A stretch of DNA of 32,417 nucleotides from Mycobacterium innocens (GTDB lineage Bacteria; Actinomycetota; Actinomycetes; Mycobacteriales; Mycobacteriaceae): NCBI RefSeq assembly GCF_900566055.1, contig NZ_UPHQ01000004.1:1-32417 (forward strand), in the 5' to 3' direction. Under the pieces are notes generated by a model, which had not been told where the DNA came from, ran no database searches, and saw nothing but the letters and a program-made list of their open reading frames with translations. Positions 16,505 through 24,305 of this stretch are shown piece by piece (within the stretch, counting starts at the first letter, position 1; the number at the start of each line of letters is the position of its first letter). The translations under genes were made by a program, and so were the position numbers.

Positions 16505-16556
16505 TTGACAACCGGTTATCGGCCGATACCATTAGCACATGTTATCCACTGATAAC
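16505..16556 (+). promoter_or_regulatory. Promoter with paired operators for the epimerase gene
   Basis: A perfect -35 TTGACA (16505-16510), a 16-nt spacer and the -10 TACCAT (16527-16532) predict a start at 16539, which is an ATG. Operator I, GTTATCGGCCGATACC (16515-16530), is identical to operator B at 8578. Operator J, GTTATCCACTGATAAC (16541-16556), would lie inside the first codons of the leaderless reading frame. Confidence 0.75.
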
Positions 16557-17720
16557 CATCAACGCGAAGCCGCAATCGCGACGAGCTCGCGGGCTCGGAT
16601 GCCGGAATTCAACATGCGCACCCTGGTGACCGGCAGCTCCGGCCACCTGGGCGAGGCCCTGGTGCGCACCCTGCGGCAGCGCGGAGCCGACGTCATCGGC
16701 CTGGACAGCCGGCCGTCGAAGTGGACCGATGTTGTCGGGTCCGTGACTGACCCGGGTTTGCTGCGCGAGGTGATGGCCGGCGTGGAGGTGGTATTCCACA
16801 CGGCCACCCTGCACAAGCCGCAGCTGGCCTTCGTGCCGAGCCATGAATTTGTGGAGACGAATATCAGCGGCACCCATCAGCTGCTCGAAGCTGCGGTCGC
16901 GGCGAACGTCCGCTCCTTCGTGATGACTTCCTCGACAACGGTTTTCGGGGACGCGCTGGTGCCGCCGCCGGGTGAGCCCGCGGCCTGGATCGACGAATCG
17001 GTGGTACCGATACCGAAAAACATCTACGGCGTGACCAAGGCCGCCGCCGAGGACCTGTGCCAGCTGGCGCATCGCAACGACGGCCTGGCGTGTGTGGTGT
17101 TGCGGGTGGCGCGGTTTTTCGCCGAGTTGGATGACATGCCCGACGAGTACGACGGACGCAGCGACGACAACATCAAGGCCAACGAGTACGCGTGCCGGCG
17201 CGTCGCTCTCGAGGACGCGGTCGACGCGCATCTGAGGGCGGCGCAGCTGGCACCGAGCCTGGGATTCGCCCGGTACATCATCTCCGCCACCACGCCGTTC
17301 GCTCAGGAGGACATCGCCGAGCTGCGAACCGACGCAGCCGCGGTGCTGGCGCGTCGGGTGCCGCACGCCGCGGCGGTGTGGGCCGAACGGGGTTGGCGGT
17401 TCCCCGACCGGCTGGACCGCGTGTATGTCAACACCCGGGCCCGCCAGGAACTGGGATGGAATCCACGCTTCGATCTGAATGCCGTCGCAGCCCGGGTGGC
17501 CGACGACGAACCGGTCCGGACGCCGCTGTCGCAACTAGTGGGCGCCAAGGAATATGCCAGCAGCTCCTACCACGTAGGGGTATTCCACCCGGCCAGGACC
17601 GATAGGCCTGCCAAGGCCCACCGCGGTCAGTGTGCCGGTGTAGCGCCCCGTAACCAACATCCCGCGACCGCGCCGCGGTCACGGTCGCATCCGACACAGC
17701 GGCTCGCGGCAGAAGCCTGA
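16539..17720 (+). CDS. NAD-dependent epimerase/dehydratase (extended SDR)
   Basis: From ATG 16539 the protein has 393 residues. The Rossmann domain starts at M-R-T-L-V-T-G-S-S-G-H-L-G (ATG 16614), so a 368-residue form is possible. I keep 16539 because the ATG coincides with the predicted transcription start (leaderless), while 16614 has only a weak ribosome site. Catalytic residues appear as M-T-S-S-T-T-V-F-G and then Y-G-V-T-K (YxxxK). Extended SDRs act on nucleotide sugars or other hydroxyl/keto compounds. The last ~55 residues, after S-S-S-Y-H-V-G, are Arg/Pro-rich and look unconserved. The TetR gene follows after 78 nt. Confidence 0.82.
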   Translation: MLSTDNHQREAAIATSSRARMPEFNMRTLVTGSSGHLGEALVRTLRQRGADVIGLDSRPSKWTDVVGSVTDPGLLREVMAGVEVVFHTATLHKPQLAFVPSHEFVETNISGTHQLLEAAVAANVRSFVMTSSTTVFGDALVPPPGEPAAWIDESVVPIPKNIYGVTKAAAEDLCQLAHRNDGLACVVLRVARFFAELDDMPDEYDGRSDDNIKANEYACRRVALEDAVDAHLRAAQLAPSLGFARYIISATTPFAQEDIAELRTDAAAVLARRVPHAAAVWAERGWRFPDRLDRVYVNTRARQELGWNPRFDLNAVAARVADDEPVRTPLSQLVGAKEYASSSYHVGVFHPARTDRPAKAHRGQCAGVAPRNQHPATAPRSRSHPTQRLAAEA

Positions 17721-17798
17721 GAGGCCGGGCCGCGATGCTGCTCGTGTCGTACCGCAACCGCACAGCTGCGCTGGTGGCTGATGGCTTACCTTAGGTGC

Positions 17799-18443
17799 AT
17801 GTCCGGGGAAGCCGCACGACGCAGCCCAACGGCGGACCGCATCCTGCGCGCGGCCGCTGAGCTCATCTCGCTGCGGGGCTACTCCGCCACCTCGACCCGG
17901 GAGATCGCCGCCGCTGTCGGCGTCGAGCAGCCGGCCCTCTACAAGCACTTCTCCTCGAAGAAAGACATCCTCGCGGCGTTGGTGCGGCTCGCTCTGGAGC
18001 GTCCACTGGCGGTGGCCGACGAGCTTGCGGCGGTGCGCGCCCCGGCGGTGGTCAAGCTGCACCGCTGGCTCCGAGAGGCCTACGAGTATGTGAATCGCTC
18101 ACCCAACGTGCTGGCCGCCATCATCATCACCCCAGAACTGCAGCAGGACGACGCTTTCGCGGCCGAACAGGCGCTGGTTTCGAAGATCGAGCCGGTGATC
18201 GTGGATCTCATCCGGGCGGGACAGGACGAAGGCGATGTGCGCGAGCTGAATCCGGTTTCGGCAGCCAGGCTGATCGAGGCGATGTTCGACGCAGTGACGT
18301 TCCCGGATCTCGCGGTCGATCCTATTGAGATCGTGGAATTCACCTTGGTGGCGTTGCTGGCGGATCCCACTCGATTACCCGAAATTCGTTCCGCCGCTGA
18401 TGCTTTGGAGATCAGCGCGGAACCCGCACATCCTCTGCGCTGA
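17799..18443 (+). CDS. TetR family transcriptional regulator (candidate regulator of the local operators)
   Basis: The protein has 214 residues. The N-terminal helix-turn-helix is clear: T-A-D-R-I-L-R-A-A-A-E-L then T-S-T-R-E-I-A-A-A-V-G-V and P-A-L-Y-K-H-F-S-S-K. The all-helical C-terminal ligand domain is variable. I prefer ATG 17799 to ATG 17781 because TACCTT at 17787-17792 could be a -10 giving a leaderless message from 17799. It sits directly downstream of the epimerase, one of the operator-controlled genes. TetR-type repressors often bind TATC/GATA-type palindromes (tetO is TATC-N3-GATA), so it is the best in-window candidate to bind the 16-bp sites. I see no such site at its own promoter. 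Its 3' end converges on the copper chaperone (21 nt). Confidence 0.85.
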   Translation: MSGEAARRSPTADRILRAAAELISLRGYSATSTREIAAAVGVEQPALYKHFSSKKDILAALVRLALERPLAVADELAAVRAPAVVKLHRWLREAYEYVNRSPNVLAAIIITPELQQDDAFAAEQALVSKIEPVIVDLIRAGQDEGDVRELNPVSAARLIEAMFDAVTFPDLAVDPIEIVEFTLVALLADPTRLPEIRSAADALEISAEPAHPLR

Positions 18444-18464
18444 GCGCGGCTGCGGTGGCCGGCG

Positions 18465-18692
18465 CTACCCCTGGCCGACGACGGAAAAGTCGCCACTTGC
18501 CGACAGTGCCGCCTGCACCTGTTCGCGGGTGAGTTCCACATCGGCCGAAATCCGCACTGTCGACGGGCCGTCGGCGTCCAGATCGACGGCGACGGAGCTG
18601 ACGGGCTCCAGGGCCGTCAGCGCGTTGGTGACGGTGTCGACGCACCCCGCACAGCGCAGTCCGTCGACGGAGAAGGTCTGTTCGGCCATCAT
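18465..18692 (-). CDS. CopZ-like copper chaperone (HMA domain)
   Basis: The 75-residue protein is a single heavy-metal-associated domain. The metal motif is G-L-R-C-A-G-C with Cys14 and Cys17; the usual Met before the first Cys pair is Leu-Arg here. Its ATG-ATG start overlaps the ctpB stop (TGA within ATGA), so translation is coupled. Such chaperones bind Cu(I) and pass it to the HMA domain of a P1B ATPase, here CtpB. It is co-transcribed downstream of its probable partner. Confidence 0.85.
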   Translation of the reverse strand: MMAEQTFSVDGLRCAGCVDTVTNALTALEPVSSVAVDLDADGPSTVRISADVELTREQVQAALSASGDFSVVGQG

Positions 18693-20935
18693 TGACTCCC
18701 GAAGTTACGTAACCGCAGGCTGTTTGACACCACGAAGAACGACGAGAACGCCATGGCGGCACCGGCGATCAGCGGGTTGAGCAGGCCGGCGGCGGCGATC
18801 GGGATGGCGGCGACGTTGTAGCCGAACGCCCAGATCATGTTCATCCGGATGGTCCGCAAGGTGGCGCGCGCCAGATCCAGTGCCTGCGGGACGATGTGCA
18901 GGTCGTCGCGAACCAGGATGATGTCGGCCGCACCGATCGCGACGTCGGTGCCACGCCCGATCGCCAGCCCCAGGTCGGCACCTGCCAGGGCCGGACCGTC
19001 GTTGATGCCGTCGCCGACCATGGCGACGGTATGTCCCTGGTCGCGCAGGCGCTGGATCACGCTGACTTTGCCTTCGGGCAGCACGTCGGCGGTGGCGGTG
19101 TCGATGCCGACCCGGGAAGCGACCGCGTCGGCCACGGCCTGATTGTCGCCGGTGAGCAGCATGGTCTGCAGCCCACGGCTGCGCAGCGCCCGGACCGCGT
19201 CGGCCGCCGACTCCTTGACCGTGTCGGCAATCGTGACGGCGGCGCAGGCCACGCCGTCGACGGACACGAAAACTACTGTCTCGCCGCGGGACTCGCCTTC
19301 GCGGCGGGCACCGTCCAGCGCGGCGTCGGACGGTATGTCGCGGGTGATCCAGGAGGGTTTGCCGAGTTCGACGCGGTGGCCGTCGACAATTCCCGACACG
19401 CCGCATCCGGCCACCGCGGCGAACTCGGCGACCGGAGCCGGGGCCGGCGACGCCGCGACGATGGCGGTTGCCACGGCATGCTCGGAGGCCGCTTCCACGG
19501 CGGCGGCGAGCGCCAGGAGCTCCGCGGAATCGCGCCCGCCGGCCGTCGTCACCGTGCTCACCCGCAACTGGCCGACGGTCAAGGTGCCGGTCTTGTCGAA
19601 CACCACGGTGTCGATACCGTGGATGGTTTCCAGCGCCCGGTAACCCTTGATGAAAATTCCCAGCTGTGCACCCCGCCCGGAGGCCACCATCATCGCCGTC
19701 GGGGTGGCCAGCCCCAGCGCACACGGGCAGGCGATCACCAGTACTCCGAGCGTCACCGAGAATGCCCGGTCCGCACCGGCGCCGCTGAGGAGCCAGCACC
19801 CACCGGCCACTATCGCGATGGCAAAGACGACCGGCACGAACACCGCGGAGATCCGATCGGCCAGGCGTTGCGCGCCGGCCTTCTGCGCCTGTGCTTCCTC
19901 GACGAGGCGAACCATCGCGGCGAACTGGGTGTCGGCGCCCACGGCGGTGGCCTCGATGACCAGGCGGCCGTCCAGCACGACGGTGCCGCCCAGGACCGGG
20001 GAGTCCGGAGCCGCCCGGACCGGCTTGGCCTCGCCGGTCATCGCGCTCATGTCGATTGCCGCGGTGCCGTCGACGACGACCCCGTCGGCGGCGATGGTTT
20101 CGCCGGGACGGGTCACGAAGCGCTGCTGTCTTTTGAGTTCGCCGGCCGGGATCACCAGTTCGGCCCCGTCGGGCAGCAGCACCGTCACATCCTTGGCGCC
20201 CAGCGCAGCCAGCGCGCGCAACGCGCTACCGGCCTTGGATTTGGCGCGGGCCTCGAAGTACCGGCCGGCCAGGACGAAGACCGTGACTCCGGCGGCGACC
20301 TCGAGATAGATGGAGTCGCTGTTGAGGATCGCCTGCCAGATTCCGCTGCTTTCCCGCGGATGCTTGTCGACGAACACGGTCGACAGCGACCAGGCGGTGG
20401 CCGCCGTGATGCCCACCGAGATGAGCGTTTCCATCGACGCGGTCCGGTGCCGCGCGTTCCGCAGCGCCACCGAGTGGAAGGGCCAGGCGGCCCACGTCAC
20501 GATGGGGGCGGCCAGCGCGGTCAGCACAAATCCCCAGCCGGGGAACCTGGCGCTGGGCACGAGCGCGCACATGGTCGACAGATCGGCCAGCGGCACGAAG
20601 AGCACCGCCGCCACCAGCAGCCGCCATAACAGTTTGCGGGCATGCTCGGCGTCGGGATCACGCTGGTCGGTGGCCGACTCCGCATGCGGGACCGCGTGGT
20701 ATCCGGCGCTCTCGACCACCTGGCACAGCTCGTCGGCCGCCAGGCCGACGGCATCGATCGTCGCGACGCGGGTGGCGAAGTTGACCGATGCCCGCACCCC
20801 GGGAACCTTGTTCAGCTTCGCTTCGACCCGGCTCGCGCAGGCGGCGCAGGACATTCCGGCGATATCGAGCTGGATATATGTCGGCGACGGCCGCGCGGAG
20901 CCGAGGTCGGAGTCCCCCACAACTGGAGCCGCCAC
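18689..20935 (-). CDS. ctpB: CtpB copper-type P1B ATPase
   Basis: The protein has 748 residues, close to M. tuberculosis CtpB (about 750). The GTG start gives M-A-A-P-V-V-G-D, as I recall for CtpB, with GAGGAGGG just upstream. An N-terminal HMA domain carries G-M-S-C-A-A-C (Cys30, Cys33). Further motifs are M-T-G-E-A-K-P-V, the membrane C-P-C (about residue 403), the phosphorylation motif D-K-T-G-T-L-T (Asp about 446), S-E-H-A and G-D-G-I-N-D. Eight membrane segments are expected. C-P-C ATPases of this class move Cu(I) across the plasma membrane; M. tuberculosis CtpB is reported to be Cu(I)-related. The chaperone gene overlaps its 3' end. CtpA is a close paralogue, but the start and end match CtpB better. 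Confidence 0.92.
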   Translation of the reverse strand: MAAPVVGDSDLGSARPSPTYIQLDIAGMSCAACASRVEAKLNKVPGVRASVNFATRVATIDAVGLAADELCQVVESAGYHAVPHAESATDQRDPDAEHARKLLWRLLVAAVLFVPLADLSTMCALVPSARFPGWGFVLTALAAPIVTWAAWPFHSVALRNARHRTASMETLISVGITAATAWSLSTVFVDKHPRESSGIWQAILNSDSIYLEVAAGVTVFVLAGRYFEARAKSKAGSALRALAALGAKDVTVLLPDGAELVIPAGELKRQQRFVTRPGETIAADGVVVDGTAAIDMSAMTGEAKPVRAAPDSPVLGGTVVLDGRLVIEATAVGADTQFAAMVRLVEEAQAQKAGAQRLADRISAVFVPVVFAIAIVAGGCWLLSGAGADRAFSVTLGVLVIACPCALGLATPTAMMVASGRGAQLGIFIKGYRALETIHGIDTVVFDKTGTLTVGQLRVSTVTTAGGRDSAELLALAAAVEAASEHAVATAIVAASPAPAPVAEFAAVAGCGVSGIVDGHRVELGKPSWITRDIPSDAALDGARREGESRGETVVFVSVDGVACAAVTIADTVKESAADAVRALRSRGLQTMLLTGDNQAVADAVASRVGIDTATADVLPEGKVSVIQRLRDQGHTVAMVGDGINDGPALAGADLGLAIGRGTDVAIGAADIILVRDDLHIVPQALDLARATLRTIRMNMIWAFGYNVAAIPIAAAGLLNPLIAGAAMAFSSFFVVSNSLRLRNFGSQ

Positions 20936-20942
20936 GGCCCTC

Positions 20943-20972
20943 CTCGGATTGGCTCGGATTGGCTTGGATTGG
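20943..20972 (-). repeat. Three 10-bp tandem repeats just upstream of ctpB
   Basis: CTCGGATTGG occurs at 20943-20952 and 20953-20962 and as CTTGGATTGG at 20963-20972 (plus-strand reading). It lies within 8 nt of the ctpB start and abuts the ribosome site. The 10-bp period matches one helical turn. Next to it lies an inverted repeat, CTTGT (20983-20987) with ACAAG (20994-20998). Confidence 0.8.
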
Positions 20973-21025
20973 CGTTAGCGCCCTTGTCAGCCTACAAGTC
21001 GGACGCCGGCGGCAATCGGTTCCCC

Positions 21026-21514
21026 CTATCGGGAATGCTCGTTGACCAGTGCGTACAGCCGCCACCGGCCCGGCACACCTTTGAGATCGTGGTCACCGCG
21101 CTCGGCGAAGCTGTGCTTGGAGCCGGTGACGATGTCGCGCACCGTCGAGGACACCAGCACTTCACCGGGTTCGGCGAGCGCGGAGACCCGCGCGCCGATG
21201 TGCACGGCCATGCCGGCGACGTCGCCGTGGTGGCCTTTGCGGGCGCCGCGTACCTCGACTTCACCGGCGTGGATGCCGACTCTGACCTCGATGCCGAGTA
21301 CTCGGACCGCGCCGACGACGTCGGCCGCGCAGGCGATGGCCGCGCTGGGGCTGTTGAACGTTGCGACAAACCCGTCGCCCGCGGTATTCACCTCTTGCCC
21401 GCCGAATCGCTGGATTTCATGACGGACCAGGGTGTCGTGGTTGTCGAGCAGGTCGCGCCATCGATCGTCACACTTGGCGTAGCGGGTCCTGGGAGTGGGG
21501 GGCACCTGGGACAC
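21026..21514 (-). pseudogene. Truncated class III adenylate/guanylate cyclase
   Basis: The 162 residues cover most of a class III cyclase catalytic domain. [10 protein letters not shown] is followed by [11 protein letters not shown] (second metal Asp), [18 protein letters not shown] and [13 protein letters not shown]. The N-terminal F-T-D-I-V motif, with the first metal-binding Asp, is missing, along with any sensor domain. The open frame starts at GTG 21514 only where the domain would read about S-T-P-R-T-R. It begins 2 nt after the stop of the TetR gene. Without both Asp residues it should not make cyclic nucleotide by itself. It is probably a 5'-deleted gene kept readable behind TetR. Confidence 0.7.
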
Positions 21515-21516
21515 GG

Positions 21517-22122
21517 CTACCCGCTGACGATCGGGACGAGATAGCGGGCGGCGTAGTCGCGGACGGCCGCGTCGTCGGAGGTGTCGAGGCGGTCGGTGGG
21601 GAACATGATGATGCCGACGGCGACCCGCAGCAGGATGTCGGCGACGTTGGCGAGGTCGGCGTCGGGAATGCCGGCACCGCAGCGCCGCAGAGTGCGGGCG
21701 ATCCCGTCGGCGAATTGGCCGATCGGGAACACATGCGATCGGGAGAACATGCCGAACAGCTCGGGTTCGCTCTCGGCGATGCGCGCATACAGCGGTGAGT
21801 CTTTGATAAGTCGCACCCCGAGGGTGAACGCCTCGATCACCGCCTGCTGCGGATCGAGGCCGTCGGTGGCGTTGTCGAGCGTGGTGAAGAACAGGTCGGC
21901 TTCGCGGCGCACGACGCGTTCGAAGAGCTCGTCCTTGGTGGGGAAGCGTCGATAGATGGTGCTGCGGCTCACTCCGGCGCGCGCCGCGACGTCTTCGATG
22001 TTGGCCCGGCGCAGGCCGTAGGTTTCGAACACCGTGCGGGCGGTGTCCAGGATGGTTCGGTCCAGGCCGGTGATCGACTCGGCCCTGTCCGTGCTGGTTT
22101 CGGCGCCCATTCTGGACTGCAT
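21517..22122 (-). CDS. TetR family transcriptional regulator
   Basis: The 201-residue protein has a typical N-terminal DNA-binding domain: [35 protein letters not shown]. The C-terminal domain is helical. ATG 22122 is used; ATG 22110 is possible. It is divergent from the DUF2236-SDR-ligase operon across 212 bp, the classic layout for a repressor of that operon. The inducer would be a lipid or acyl-CoA-like compound if the operon's enzymes are a guide. The cyclase remnant follows 2 nt after its stop. Confidence 0.88.
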   Translation of the reverse strand: MQSRMGAETSTDRAESITGLDRTILDTARTVFETYGLRRANIEDVAARAGVSRSTIYRRFPTKDELFERVVRREADLFFTTLDNATDGLDPQQAVIEAFTLGVRLIKDSPLYARIAESEPELFGMFSRSHVFPIGQFADGIARTLRRCGAGIPDADLANVADILLRVAVGIIMFPTDRLDTSDDAAVRDYAARYLVPIVSG

Positions 22123-22203
22123 GATAGTTCTGCCCTGTCAGCGAAATTGCCGTGGCGGCTGTGGCTTGCCCAGATCAACGACCGTCGCGGCAATCTCGGT
22201 ACC

Positions 22204-22287
22204 GCGTTGCCGACGTCTATCCGGGCGGCTCGCGTTGTGGACGCAGCGTTGCCGACGTCCACCTAGCCGGCTAGCTTTGATACAAAG
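22204..22287. promoter_or_regulatory. Candidate operator region between TetR and the DUF2236 operon
   Basis: The 14-bp word GCGTTGCCGACGTC is repeated at 22204-22217 and 22246-22259, 42 bp apart (about four helical turns). A perfect 13-bp palindrome, CTTTGATACAAAG, follows at 22275-22287. It lies 47 nt before the DUF2236 start and is the most likely TetR operator here. Confidence 0.45.
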
Positions 22288-22334
22288 AAACAGAATTGTG
22301 TCACTGCTTCGTCAGGTTGCGGCGCGGAGGTTCG

Positions 22335-23282
22335 ATGACGGCTGAATTGACCGCTGGCGCGAGATTCGACACCGGTGTGCGGGAAGCGGTGCCGGTGCTC
22401 GCCGACCAACCCGATGACCACAGCGCGTCGCCGCGGCTGGGCCCGGATTCGCTGATCTGGAAGTTCTACGGCGACTACCGCACCCAAATCTTCGGCTTCC
22501 AGCGTGTCGCGGGCACCGAAAACTGCATCGAGCAGCTCGCTCAGGGGGTCTTCGATCATTCGGTGATTTTCAGCGACACCGTGGGCCGGGCCAGGCGGAC
22601 GGCACCGCCACTGATGAAAACGGTGTACTCCGAGGATCCCGTCGCCTGGGGCCGCGCGGTGCGTGACTTCCACAAGTCGATCAAAGGCACCATCAGCGAC
22701 GGCTCGAGGTATCACGCGCTTAACCCGGAGTTGTTCTACTGGGCCCATGCCACCTTCGTCGACCAGATCCTCTACACGGCGGACATGTTCATCCGGCGGT
22801 TGTCGCGCGCGGAGAAGGAGCAGATCTTCGAGGAAAGCAAGACCTGGTACCGCCTTTACGGCGTCAGCGATCGCGGCCAGCCGCAGACCTACGACGAATT
22901 CTGCACCTACTGGGAGGGCATGCTCGAGCGGTTCGTCCCGCACCAGACGGTCCGGTACGGCACCGGTTACCTCCGCAAAGGGATACCGGGTCCACGCAAG
23001 GTTCCCGGCACGATGTGGACGGTCTTGTCCGCGCCACTGAACGCCTACGCCCGGCTGGTCATCGTGGGGACGTTGCCGCCGCAAATGCGCGACGTCTGCG
23101 ACCTGGACTGGGATGCCAGGAAGGAGAACCGATTCCAGCGGTTCGCGGCGCTGGTCCGGGCGGTGAATCCGCTGATCAACCGGCTACCGCTGAGGTTGGT
23201 CTACGCGCCGTGGGCAGCCGACGCGTGGGCCCGTTGCGGCGTCGACCCGCGCAAGCTGCACAACCGCCGCGCGACGGGGTAG
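22335..23282 (+). CDS. DUF2236 / MpaB-type oxygenase
   Basis: The 315-residue protein starts at ATG 22335 behind GGAGGT. A GTG at 22296 is in frame but lacks a ribosome site. The family core is visible: W-K-F-Y-G-D-Y-R, G-R-A-R-R-T-A, then F-H-K-S-I-K-G with the conserved His, and F-Y-W-A-H-A-T-F-V-D. Related proteins include the heme-dependent latex-clearing protein Lcp and fungal MpaB, which cleave carbon-carbon bonds in polyisoprene-like chains using oxygen. It may bind b-type heme; the substrate here is unknown. Co-directional SDR and acyl-CoA ligase genes suggest one pathway that oxidises a lipid and activates the resulting acid. Confidence 0.85.
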   Translation: MTAELTAGARFDTGVREAVPVLADQPDDHSASPRLGPDSLIWKFYGDYRTQIFGFQRVAGTENCIEQLAQGVFDHSVIFSDTVGRARRTAPPLMKTVYSEDPVAWGRAVRDFHKSIKGTISDGSRYHALNPELFYWAHATFVDQILYTADMFIRRLSRAEKEQIFEESKTWYRLYGVSDRGQPQTYDEFCTYWEGMLERFVPHQTVRYGTGYLRKGIPGPRKVPGTMWTVLSAPLNAYARLVIVGTLPPQMRDVCDLDWDARKENRFQRFAALVRAVNPLINRLPLRLVYAPWAADAWARCGVDPRKLHNRRATG

Positions 23283-23333
23283 AACCGCGCAGACGGGAGC
23301 CCCTTGCACCGCGATGGCGGTCGTGAGCCAAGA

Positions 23334-23349
23334 TTGCCAAAATAGGCAA
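23334..23349 (+). promoter_or_regulatory. Inverted repeat upstream of the SDR gene
   Basis: TTGCC-AAAATA-GGCAA, a 5-bp inverted repeat, lies in the 100-nt gap before the SDR start. It could be an operator or a weak hairpin. It does not match the 16-bp operators or the site at 22275. Confidence 0.3.
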
Positions 23350-23382
23350 GATAGTGAAAACGCAACCGGGAGATCTAGTCGG

Positions 23383-24303
23383 ATGAGTCTGGCAACGCAG
23401 GCGGTCACCAAGGTCTTTGAACAGGCCTTTGAACAGGCCCTTGAACAGGCCGGCACCAGACTGGCCAACCCGGCGCGCCTATCGGATCCCGACAAACTGC
23501 GCGGCGCCGTCTCCGGCAAGACCGTGTTGGTGACCGGCGCGTCCTACGGTATCGGCGAGGCGACCGCCCGCAAACTGGCCGCGGCCGGAGCGACCGTGCT
23601 GATCGTTGCCCGATCGGCCGACCGGCTCGACGATGTCGCGGCTGCCATCAACGCCGGCGGCGGCGCAGCGATCGCCTATCCGGCCGATCTCGCCGACGAG
23701 GCCGCCGTCAGCGTACTGACCAAGCACATCAACGAGAACCACGGTCCGCTGGACATCGTGGTGAGCAATGCGGGCAAGTCGCTGCGCCGGTCGCTGCACG
23801 ACCAGTACGACCGGCCGCACGACTTCCAGCGCACCATCGACATCAATTACCTGGGGCCGATCTGGCTGTTGCTGGGACTGCTGCCGGCGATGCGTGAGGC
23901 CGGCAGCGGGCACATCGTCAACGTCTCCAGCGTCGGGGTGCGCGTGGTGCCCGGCCCGCAATGGGGCGCCTACCAGGCTTCCAAGGGAGCATTCGATCGC
24001 TGGCTGCGCAGCGTTTCACCGGAGTTGCACGTCGACGGTGTGGATGTGACGACGGTTTACTTTGCGCTGGTGCGCACCCGGATGATCGAGCCCACACCCA
24101 TTCTCGGGCGACTTCCCGGCCTGTATCCCGATGAGGCCGCCGACGCCATCGCCAAAGCGATCATCGAGCGGCCCCGAACCAACGAGCCACCCTGGCTCTG
24201 GCCCGCCGAACTTGCCTCGGTGTTGCTGGCCGGACCGGCCGAACGCGCCGCAGGGTTGTGGCACCGCCGGTTCTTCGCCGGCTCGGCCCGGACGGAAGGG
24301 TGA
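23383..24303 (+). CDS. Short-chain dehydrogenase/reductase of the DUF2236 operon
   Basis: The 306-residue protein starts at ATG 23383 with GGGAGA upstream. The first 40 residues contain a three-fold repeat (F-E-Q-A, F-E-Q-A, L-E-Q-A at residues 12-23) that should form a helix. The cofactor motif T-G-A-S-Y-G-I-G is at residues 51-58. N-A-G-K, N-V-S-S-V-G and the catalytic Y-Q-A-S-K follow. It resembles mycobacterial SDRs that oxidise or reduce fatty or steroid-like substrates next to FadD genes. It is in line with DUF2236 upstream and the ligase 2 nt downstream, and would act on a hydroxyl or keto intermediate between them. The substrate is inferred from context only. Confidence 0.87.
   Translation: MSLATQAVTKVFEQAFEQALEQAGTRLANPARLSDPDKLRGAVSGKTVLVTGASYGIGEATARKLAAAGATVLIVARSADRLDDVAAAINAGGGAAIAYPADLADEAAVSVLTKHINENHGPLDIVVSNAGKSLRRSLHDQYDRPHDFQRTIDINYLGPIWLLLGLLPAMREAGSGHIVNVSSVGVRVVPGPQWGAYQASKGAFDRWLRSVSPELHVDGVDVTTVYFALVRTRMIEPTPILGRLPGLYPDEAADAIAKAIIERPRTNEPPWLWPAELASVLLAGPAERAAGLWHRRFFAGSARTEG
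23416..23451 (+). repeat. 12-bp in-frame tandem repeat inside the SDR gene
   Basis: TTTGAACAGGCC is repeated exactly at 23416-23427 and 23428-23439, with a third copy starting C instead of T at 23440-23451. Being 12 bp, it can gain or lose units without a frameshift. Confidence 0.85.
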
Positions 24304-24305
24304 CG

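Noticed and set aside
18896..20629. 577-codon plus-strand open frame opposite ctpB.
   Set aside because: Shadow of ctpB; composition H/G/R/D-rich without any family motif.
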